Below are positions 56,417-64,000 of a stretch of 64,000 bases of DNA, piece by piece. Position numbers and translations under genes: made by a program. Origin of the DNA: Poa pratensis (taxonomy: Eukaryota; Streptophyta; Magnoliopsida; Poales; Poaceae); NCBI GenBank assembly GCA_947311845.1, contig CAMZMU010000080.1:23053536-23117535 (forward strand), given 5' to 3'. Position 1 is the first letter of the stretch. Every line of letters starts with the position of its first letter. Under the pieces are notes generated by a model, which was not told the origin of the DNA, searched no databases, and saw nothing but the letters and a program-made list of their open reading frames with translations.

Positions 56417-59003
56417 AATAGCAATAGTCAAGATTTCTATGAATTTAGCATGAGCATCTTTATTCTTAGCAATAGCATGAAGAACCATTTTACCCTTCTC
56501 AATAAGGGAAGCATCATTATCATCTTCTTCATTATCAACATCATTCTCATTTTGAGATATATTGGGAGTCAAGGTAGAATTTACCGTTGATCCCTTGCCA
56601 TAAGGCAAAAGTGTGAAGTGGTTGATTATGATGAAGCAAAACTTGAAGCACCATTCAAGTCCATGTCTTGTTCCATGGAGTGTTCGGTTTCCTCTACATT
56701 GTTAGCCAAACAAATACTAGAGGAAATAGAAGTATTTTTATCAAGGGAACAAGACATAGTGAGCATATCAACACGAGGATTAGTCAAGCAATTTGTACAT
56801 GATATGCAAGGACTATCAACACAAACATGTAGATCATTTTTGGTTCTAGACGCGTTTAAGTCCAAAGATAAATCATTGCAATAAGATAGAGGTGAAGTAT
56901 CATCAACAATAAGCTTACTATCATTATTGCAATATCTATCACTACTCACCATAGCATTACTTTGTGGCTTGCCACATGTAGGTGAAGTAGAAGAAGTTGA
57001 GAACTCATCACGGCCGGAAGTGGAGGGACAACAATCATCTCCACAATTCTTGCACACATCATATTTATCTTGAAGCTTGGTCCAAAGCTCATGAGCATTC
57101 AGAAAAGGAGAGACCGACATAATAACTACATCGCTCAAAGCATTGAAAATCACATTAGAAGCTTGAGCATTTAGATAGGAATTATTCTCATCCAACAAAG
57201 ATAATCTTTTGGGATTCCTTGGAGGAGAATAACCCCTATCTAGAATTCGCTCTATGTATGGGTCAATGACCCGAAGAATATTAAGAATGCGAATTTTCCA
57301 AACATCATAATTTGTGCCATCTAATATAAAAGAAGCATTGTGCACTAGTCCACTAGACGACATCTTTACTCTCGAGGCGGTGAAGCCAAAAACGAGAGAA
57401 CCCGCTCTGATACCAATTGAAAGGACACGGATGTCGCCAAGAGGGGGGGGGGGTGAATAGGCGATTTTTTTTCTGGTTTAGGCTTGAATAAATGCGGAAT
57501 AAAACTAGCACAAAACCTAAACAAGCTAGGTTAACCTATGTGCACCAACAACTTATGCTAAACAAGATAAGCAAATATGTGATAGCAAGATATATTACTT
57601 CAAGCTCGATGGCTATCACACAGTAAATAGCATAAGTAAGAAGCTCGGGTATAGAAATACCGAGGCACTTGGAGACGATGATTTATCCCGAAGTTCACTT
57701 CCCAATGGAAGCTACGTCTCCGTTGGAGCGGTGCGGAGTCACAAAGTGATCCCCGAATAGCCGTCAAATGGCACACCGTAATCTCCTTCGTGCCTCCACA
57801 AATACGGAGTGCCACGATCCACTATGGGACACTTGAGGGTGGTCACCGAACCCGTACAAGGATGAGGCACACTCCACAATTTAATTGGAGGCTCTCACCG
57901 AATTCCCGCGGCTCCCAAAGCCACAAGAATCACAAGGTTGGGGCACGACTCCACAACTTAATTGGAGGCTCCCAACTATCCCGCGAGCCACCAAAACTCC
58001 GAGATCAACAAGGACCGTCTAGGGCACTCCAAGTACCCAAGAGGGCAAGCTGTAGGGCACCCCAAGTACCCAAGAGTAACAAGCTTGTCAACTTCGATTT
58101 CCACGTATCACCGAGGAGAACTCAAACCGATGCAACCGATGCAATGGGCAAGAACACAAGAAGTGCTCAAAATCCTTCACTCTCAAATCCCACCAAAGCA
58201 ACTAATGCTATTTGGGGGAGAAGAGATGAAGAACAAAGAGGAACACCAAATTCCTCCAAGATCTAGATCAAAAGGCTTCCCCTCACTTAGAGGAGAGATT
58301 GATTGGTGGAATGATAGATCTAGATCTCCTCTCTCTTTTCCCTCTAATTGGAGGCAAGAATCATGGAGGGATAGAGAGATAGCAAAGCTCAACAAGGTCA
58401 ACAATGGTGGCAAATTTCGAGCTCAAGAGTTGTTCTATGTTTGGGGAAGAAGACCCCTTAAGTAGGTAGGTGAGAAATCTGCCCGTTGGCCAGTTTTTGC
58501 GCAGGGTCGTAAGTTCCGGAACTTCACCCGGAACTTCCGGATATGTGAGAAATCTGCCCGTTGGCCACTTCCGGACCACCGGAACTTCACCCGGAACTTC
58601 CGGACAAAGTTCCGCTTATGAAATGAGGACACCCGAGAGCTAAAAGATTAAGCGGAACAAGCAGCGGAACTTCACCCGGAACTTCCGATGCTTCGGAACT
58701 TCCGCAAAACCGAGCGGAACTTCCGCACCATGAAAAACAGGAAAACCATCTATACGAAAACAAAGATATCTTTTGAATAGGAACTCCGTTTTCGACGTTC
58801 TTGGGCTCATTGGAATCACCACAACGAGCACGACAAGATGATGCTGGAAAACATCATAGTCCATGTAACACCCCAGCCACCCCGGGCCGGGCCTGTCACC
58901 CCTGGCAGCTCGCTAGGATCTCCAGACTGGCCCCACAGATCAACACTAGTCTTTTCTGCGCACTTTGTCCTCACTCGTGCGCACCGGGAACCAGTTCCCG
59001 GTC

Positions 59004-59052
59004 GGTCACCCATCCTTGGAGTGCTCCGGGCCAAGCACGCTTAACCTCGGAG
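59004..59052 (-). other. 5S-rRNA-like block in the left Cassandra LTR
   Basis: On the minus strand the block has GTTAAGCGTGCTTGG, like the A box of the 5S internal promoter, and AGGATGGGTGACC, like the C box. It is a 5S-derived part of the LTR, not a complete 5S gene. Confidence 0.85.
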
Positions 59053-59448
59053 TTCCTTCCAGATGAGCTTCCGGAAAAGAAGTTGCAACTTGTTGATATG
59101 AGTATTCTATCAATCCTGTTAAGCCCTGAGCCAGGATCTCACATCCTTCCCCCTTAGAAGACCGACGCCCTCGTCGGTCAGCCCCCAGTCCAGGAACTTC
59201 CCCTCTTGGTACACGTCTGTGCGTCCAGTGCCGGCACATGCTCCACATGTCCGCGCCCTGACCCGCACACGCCCGTGTTGCCGCGAAGGTCGGCTCTGAT
59301 ACCAAATTGTAACACCCCAGCCACCCCGGGCCGGGCCTGTCACCCCTGGCAGCTCGCTAGGATCTCCAGACTGACCCCACAGATCAACACTAGTCTTTTC
59401 TGCGCACTTTGTCCTCACTCGTGCGCACCCGGGAACCAGTTCACGGTC

Positions 59449-59497
59449 GGTCACCCATCCTTGGAGTGCTCCGGGCCAAGCACGCTTAACCTCGGAG
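59449..59497 (-). other. 5S-rRNA-like block in the right Cassandra LTR
   Basis: Second copy of the same block (GTTAAGCGTGCTTGG and GGATGGGTGACC on the minus strand). In the orientation of the element this is the 5' LTR, so it is the copy that could drive transcription by RNA polymerase III. Confidence 0.85.
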
Positions 59498-60638
59498 TTC
59501 CTTCCAGATGAGCTTCCGGAAAAGAAGTTGCAACTTGTTGATATGAGTATTCTATCAATCCTGTTAAGCCCTGAGCCAGGATCTCACAGTCCAACAAGGG
59601 AGTATAAAACCAAATGTAGAAAGGTGAAACCTCTCTATAGAAGATGAACCGGGAGAAACTCCAAAACCGAAAACGCAATAAGTTTTTCATACGAAATCCG
59701 TTTTCGGTGAACTTGAGCTTGTTATGAAGGTCACAACAAGCTCCAAAACCCCACACAGAGAAAATCCAAATAAGAACCAAGAAATATGATGAAGGCAAGT
59801 ATGCAAAGGTTTGAGCTCTCTCCAACTGATACGCTAAAGCTCAATCGAGAGCCCCTCTTGATAGTACGGTGTCTATCCAATAACCCGGTCTCTCGACTAA
59901 CAACATGAGACCGATAAACTAGAAACCCTATCAACATCGTACCTTTGGCCTTGCGCATTCCACTTGAGCTAGATGACATCGATCTTGATCTCTTCAAGTT
60001 GACTACCTTTCTTGATTGCGCTTTGCTTGTGTGAAGACACAAACATTGCTCCCCCATAATCCACTATGGGGAGCCTCTCTTAGGCACATCTTCATATGAA
60101 CATTATCTCTAAATGGGTGCCAAGCTTCAAGCCTAGGATTTCTTCGCGATGCTCCTCTTGAACTTGCGCTTCTCAACATTGATGACGATCACCACTTGAC
60201 GTCATCGTTCATGGGCATACCAAGAGATACATGATCCCACTTGGTACATCTTGTAGCTTTGTGTTGATCAATATCTTGATCAACCTTGTATCTTTTCAAG
60301 CATGGTCAATAGATGATGTCTTGAAGAAAACCATGAATGATCACATAATCCTTTTCTTCAAGACATACTTGCGATATGCTCAAAACTCACATATGACCAA
60401 TCATCGGATAACTCCTCGAATACCAACTTGGTCAACACATACTCTTCTTCTTGATCTTGATGCCAAATACTTCATTATATCAATATATTCATGGCATCAA
60501 CCTTGAATCCAACATATGGAGTTCAAGCATGGTCTATTGGACAAACACTACAAGTACAACTCAATGCAACCATTAGTCCATAGAGATTGTCATTAATTAC
60601 CAAAACCACACATGGGGGCACCATGCCCTTTCACTCTA

Positions 60639-61766
60639 GATCTTCTATATTGCAGAGTCGCTTGCAGGTTCCTTGGAAGTTTTTGACGAAAGCGTCTTTC
60701 AACTCTTCCCAGGTATTTATGGAGTTGGGGGGTAGATTTTGCAGCCATATGTGAGCCGCGCCCTCCAACATCATGTTGAGGTACCTTGCGCATATCTCTT
60801 CTGAAGCATTTAAAATAATCATCCCCATCTCATAGTTGTTTAGCCAGGTGGTAGGGTCCATGCTGGCGTTATAGTTTGCCACCTTGCGTGGTCCTTTGAA
60901 ATCTTCAGGGAAAGGTTTCGATCTGATCTTCTCCGTGAAGCATGCCGGACCTTTGAGTCGCGAGGACAGAGCTGTGGATGTGCCCGTAGGGTTGTTAACT
61001 TCCACGAGCCGCGTCTGCGTCGTTGTCATGATAGCCTGTGATTCTGCGGCTTGTTCCTGTTGCCTCTGCGCGACCCTTGATATATCCTCCGGCGGCCGGC
61101 TTTGGACGCTTCTTTCTGCCACGGTCCCGCGGCCGACCAGTACGGGGGGCTGCTGCCCTCGGCTTCTGCCCTGTTGGCTTGTTGAAGGACAGCAGTGCTC
61201 AACATCTGTATTGCACGCCGTGCTTCAGTGTTGATTGGGTCGTCGCCTGTTGGTACCATCTATGTCAAGATATTCGTCGCTGCATATATGTTATCGACCG
61301 GGCTTTGGTAGTGGCCTTGTGGGGTATGAAACCTCCTTGGTCGTTGCGATGGTAGTTGTTGGGCTTCGTGGTCAATCGATGGTTCCAAAATCCTTACGAC
61401 TGGTTGGTCTCCAGCGGCTGGAGTGGGTGGAAGTTCTATTGTTGGTTGAGTCGCGCGCGCTTGCGCCTGCGAGTCAACTTGTCTTTGAGTCGCGGTGAGC
61501 GTGGCTATCCTTTGCCGTTCCTGTTGGATTCCTTGGTTCACCTGTTCGAGCCTGCAGCACTCTGCTTCCATCCTTCGAACCTCGTACATGAGCTCGGCCC
61601 TGGCGGCCTCAATTTCTGTTGCGCGGACAGCGGCGTTCGCGGCTGACACCGGGGTGAGTAGTGGGTTGTCGGGAGGTGTCGATCTTTCGGATTCTCCCGC
61701 AGTTCCTGACGTACTTGCACCTCCGGCCATGTAGACTCCAACTGGTGCCGCCTCTTGTCCTACCAC
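60639..61766 (-). pseudogene. Gag N-terminal part of the Tat element
   Basis: Minus-strand frames 61766-61260 and 61122-60639. The first is a charged coiled coil (RATEIEAARAELMYEVRRME). The second holds the gag core (PFPEDFKGPRKVANYNASMD, then WLNNYEMGMIILNASEEI, and AAHIWLQNLPPNSINTWEEL). It ends in NIEDLE at the CTCTA target duplication and continues at 40578 with RCIQKEGE. A frameshift lies between the two frames, near 61120-61260. Confidence 0.82.
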
Positions 61767-62146
61767 TGGTGCATAATCCTAGTAACTGTCCTCAAGAGCT
61801 GGTATGATGGACCCAAATTCTTGCGAGTCCATGCTCTCCAGCGACTCTTCTCCGTCATTGGCGAATCCTTTGCTGAGTCGCCTTCTTGGACTGAGCTAAC
61901 AGATCCGCCGCCAATGAAACCGACGAAGACATGAATAGATCCAAACGGGATGACGCGACCTGTCTCCAGGTAATCAGCTTCTGGTCCCCAGCTTGAATCG
62001 TCAATGAGAGGCGTGCCATCGACCATGATGATGTGGCCAATGGCGTGATCTTCAACTCCTTTCATCGATCCTGCGCGGAACATGACACTCTTGACCGCAG
62101 GCCCCATGGTGGGCGCGTGTCGAGGTGTGCCCTCGGCAATTCCCAT
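61760..62146 (-). other. Extra frame upstream of gag in the Tat element
   Basis: A 128-codon frame starts MGIAEGTPRHAPTMGP and has SSWGPEADYLETGRVIPFGS. Similar short frames upstream of gag are familiar to me from large cereal Gypsy elements, but no function is known to me. It could be the true N-terminus of the gag polyprotein. Confidence 0.45.
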
Positions 62147-62149
62147 GGT

Positions 62150-62600
62150 TGCTATACCTAGGGTTGATTGTGTGGTAGAGAACGCGTAGTATTGGTGGAA
62201 TCGACGGCTGACAAGCTGGATTTACCCAGGTTCAGGGCCCTCGAGTGAGGTAAAACCCCTACTTCCTGCTTGTCTGTGTTTATGGTATAATATGAGGGTT
62301 ACAAGGGTTCGGCGAGCTGCTGATCTCGTCGAGGTTCTGATGGCTATGGATTAGTTGTCTTGATCGGTCACCCTCCCAGCCTTTATATAGGAGTCTGGGT
62401 CTCGGGAAACATAACCGACCAAGATTACATATATGGGAAGCCTTAACCGACTATAACTTGATCTAACTTGGAAAACACTCTTCGTTTTAGGCCTTCCTTC
62501 ATGGGCTTCGATTAATCTTTGGGCTTCTTTGATCATCACGTGCACCAGGTACCCTTAAGCTGGGGTACCCACAGAGCATAACCTCGTCATTAGCCCCTGA
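62150..62600 (-). promoter_or_regulatory. Probable LTR promoter and leader of the Tat element
   Basis: TATATAAA lies on the minus strand at 62389-62382, followed by a leader-like stretch toward gag (ACCCTTGTAACCCTC ... CCCTGAACCTGGGTAAATCC), as in the R-U5 part of cereal Gypsy LTRs. The LTR end and the primer site were not resolved. Confidence 0.5.
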
Positions 62601-62670
62601 GTACTTGCTTGACTCGAAGAATCGAGCATGTGCTCCCTTCATCGTGCACGTCATAGTCTTTGCTTTTATA

Positions 62671-63049
62671 CTCTCGAATACCGAGCTCAGCTAACTGCTT
62701 GCTTGAGCAAAAAACCTTACTACTCTCCAGTCAGACTCGAGTCCCTGGATTCGAGCCTAGAACGTAGTCGAAAGATTTTGTCTAGGGATATTGACATAGT
62801 AGGCCTGACTTACTTGAAAATCGAGCTCAGTTAACCGCACATTCGGGCGAAACCATACTAGCCTTCAATCAGATTCGAGTCCCCGGACTCGAAGCTGGAA
62901 CACTTTTGCAATTTATGCCTAGGGATATTGACATAGTAGGCCTGACTCACTCGAAAATCGAGCTCAGTTAACCGCACATTTGGGCGAAACCATACTAGCC
63001 TTCAATCAGGTTCGAGTCCCCGGACTCGAAGCTGGAACATACTGGACAG
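62671..63049. repeat. About 137-bp tandem repeats
   Basis: Two close copies at 62782-62918 and 62919-63049 share GGGATATTGACATAGTAGGC, ATCGAGCTCAGTTAACCGCA and GAGTCCCCGGACTCGAAGC. A third, diverged copy precedes them (62671-62781). The part GAGTCCCCGGACTC is palindromic. Confidence 0.82.
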
Positions 63050-63336
63050 ACTCGACTCAGGCCGTTGTAGGTCTTACTGATTCGTTCTGCAGTTTAACTT
63101 TTGATACCTAACGCGTCCGTCAGGATTTTCATCATGTCTGTTGACACGGAAAATTTCAAGGGAAAACACTGTTGGAGCGTCCCTCGGCCCATCTCGATTG
63201 CTCGGCGGGTCTTACCTTTGCATCTGCGATTGGCATAGTTCGGGAATTTATGAAGTTTGATTCTTTGTTTTGTGAAGTACTTAATACTTTCAATCGAGCC
63301 TGTATTCGAGTGAATTTTTCTTACCTTGTTTTGGAA

Positions 63337-63610
63337 ATCTATGGGAGCGCGACAGCGCTCCCATGGGAGTAGCCCCCGAGATTGTGGTTTATTGTCTTGC
63401 AATAGAGGACAATCTCAAATCATCCTTTTACACTGCTTTTTGTCAATCGAAATATTTTGTCTTTGAAATCTATGGGAGCGTGTCAGCGCTCCCATGGGAG
63501 TAGCCCCGAGATTATGCTTTATTTCGTTTGAAGTAGAGGATAATCTCAATAATTTTGCTCCTTTTTGATCAATCGCAACAAATTTTTGATACGCTCCCAT
63601 GGGAGTACCT
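63337..63610. repeat. 131-bp repeats with a hairpin at their head
   Basis: Copies begin at 63337 and 63468, with a partial one near 63590. Each opens with a near-perfect inverted repeat, ATGGGAGCGC and GCGCTCCCAT around four bases in the first copy (63341-63364), followed by GGAGTAGCCCCCGAGATT. Confidence 0.82.
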
Positions 63611-63887
63611 TTGCTAGTCGAATCCTTGCGTCGATTGTAATCTCGAACCCACCACTCGAATGTGAATCTAATTTACACCTGAAGTCAATTGTGACATCTC
63701 AGGCGTGCACTTGCCGCTTTGACAAGACATGTCTGTGTGGGCCCAATTTTCAAAGTTTTGACCGCAGAAGACGCCATTTTTATTTTGGACCTGACTTATC
63801 ATGGTATAATCAAGATAGTTCTCGGGTAACACATCTGTGTTTTTGATTTGTACCAGGTCCCAAGTTTTTCGAGTGGGTTTGTGTTTC

Positions 63888-64000
63888 CTGTTTGACTCAG
63901 CCCCCGAGCATGATTTTGGGTTTTCTGTTTGACCCAGCCCCCGAGCATGTCGAGTGAGATTTGGGTTGTCTGTTTGACCCAGCCCCCGAGCATGTCGAGT
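63888..64000. repeat. Short tandem repeats with core CAGCCCCCGAGCATG
   Basis: Three copies start near 63888, 63925 and 63970 (units of 37-45 bp) and run to the window edge. On the minus strand the core reads CATGCTCGGGGGCTG, a purine-rich string common near the ends of large cereal Gypsy elements. The array is cut by the edge. Confidence 0.75.

Larger units (their letters stand above)
46548..57363 (-). pseudogene. Gag-like protein with coiled coil and two zinc knuckles, split by a Gypsy element
   Basis: The N-terminal part (57363-56626, then a shifted piece 56608-56417) is a gag domain opening with LDGTNYDVWKIRILNIL and containing NAHELWTKLQDKYDV. The C-terminal part (47917-46548) begins ESNKLINEHEDIIEKM. 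It is a long charged coiled coil (EEIADLKEALEEEQTTKES) and ends in two CCHC knuckles, CFKCKVEGHHVRSC and CYLCREKGHFASSC. The Gypsy insertion with its AATAG duplication separates the parts exactly between these frames. A stop near 56626 and a shift after it break the N-terminal part. Nothing resembling protease follows; the frame stops at 46548. Confidence 0.8.
58864..59588 (-). mobile_element. Cassandra-type TRIM retrotransposon, 725 bp
   Basis: LTRs are 58864-59143 and 59308-59588, starting TGTAACACCCC and ending GGATCTCACA on the plus strand. The target duplication is GTCCA (58859-58863 and 59589-59593). The 164-bp interior has, on the minus strand, a primer site TTTGGTATCAGAGCC next to the right LTR and a purine tract AAGGGGGAAGGA next to the left one; it has no coding capacity. 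Each LTR contains a 5S-rRNA-like block, the defining feature of Cassandra. It interrupts only the right LTR of the host element. Confidence 0.93.
40584..60633 (-). mobile_element. Large LTR element with gag but no pol (LARD-like), 20 kb including nested insertions
   Basis: LTRs are 40584-43122 and 57418-60633. In minus orientation they start TGAAAGGGCATGG and end GACATCCGTGTCCTTTCA. The target duplication is CTCTA (40579-40583 and 60634-60638). The primer site TTGGTATCAGAGCGGG adjoins the right LTR; a purine tract AAATGGGGGAGAT precedes the left one. Between them lie a gag-like frame and about 3.4 kb of AT-rich non-coding sequence, with no protease, RT or integrase. Without the nested Gypsy element and TRIM it is about 10.8 kb. 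It must use enzymes made elsewhere. Confidence 0.92.
57418..60633 (-). repeat. 5' LTR of the gag-only element, carrying a Cassandra TRIM
   Basis: 3,216 bp; without the TRIM and its duplicated target it is about 2,486 bp, close to the partner LTR. On the minus strand its end is followed by the primer-binding site ATTGGTATCAGAGCGGG (57419-57403). Confidence 0.92.
34226..62580 (-). mobile_element. Ty3/Gypsy element of the Tat lineage, split by nested insertions
   Basis: Reading right to left on the minus strand: LTR promoter part (about 62.4 kb), an extra N-terminal frame, gag start (61766-60639), a 20-kb insertion, gag end and protease (40578-39549), a CACTA insertion, then RT, RNase H, a second RNase H-like domain (38157-35732) and integrase (35650-34541). 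The second RNase H between RT/RH and integrase marks the Tat lineage. The 5' LTR probably continues to or past the right edge of the window. I could not find a matching 3' LTR on the left, so the ends given are those of recognisable sequence. Confidence 0.75.

Noticed and set aside
58864..59588. Two 5S rRNA genes
   Set aside because: Only the internal promoter-like part is present, twice, inside LTRs of a TRIM with primer site and purine tract; these are Cassandra LTRs.

Overview
This window is nuclear DNA from a grass, most likely a pooid cereal relative (Triticeae or Aveneae type). The signs are a split plant gene with GT-AG introns, a truncated-hemoglobin gene that reads like cereal orthologues, Stowaway-type MITEs, grass-type LINEs, Copia and Gypsy elements, a CACTA element, a hAT element and a Cassandra TRIM. 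Only about five host genes are visible; most of the rest is transposable elements, many nested. Family names come from motif recognition by eye; no database was searched.

Layout. 0.4-4.1 kb: a four-exon plant group-2 truncated hemoglobin gene on the plus strand, with LINE debris in intron 2 and an apparent one-base frameshift in exon 1. 5.4-29.7 kb: four tandem minus-strand copies (A at 5.5-5.9 kb, B at 9.8-10.2 kb, C at 18.1-20.8 kb, D at 28.9-29.3 kb) of a two-exon gene for a short secreted peptide. They share a signal peptide, a phase-1 intron, a TATA box, an AATAAA signal and an upstream block, and B and C end in a cysteine pattern like RALF peptides. A has lost the C-terminal cysteine motif. 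Transposons have taken the duplicated units apart: a hAT element sits at the start codon of B, a LINE with an inverted 5' half sits farther upstream of B, a 2.3-kb LTR element lies 7 bp inside the intron of C, and a truncated LINE carrying a 5.3-kb Copia element splits the upstream region of C.

29.8-33.5 kb is AT-rich, non-coding, LTR-retrotransposon-derived sequence. From about 34 kb to past 62 kb lies a minus-strand Ty3/Gypsy element with a second RNase H domain (Tat lineage). A CACTA element interrupts it at 38.16-39.55 kb. A 20-kb minus-strand LTR element with gag but no pol interrupts it at 40.58-60.63 kb. That second element is itself interrupted by an 8.5-kb plus-strand Gypsy element (47.92-56.42 kb) and, in its right LTR, by a 725-bp Cassandra TRIM carrying 5S-rRNA-like sequence. 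The last 1.4 kb holds tandem repeats, some able to form hairpins.

Almost every insertion is delimited by a target-site duplication, so the order of events can be read. The most interesting part is the small-peptide cluster: four copies, each with a different fate (motif loss, promoter displacement, intron expansion, apparently intact).
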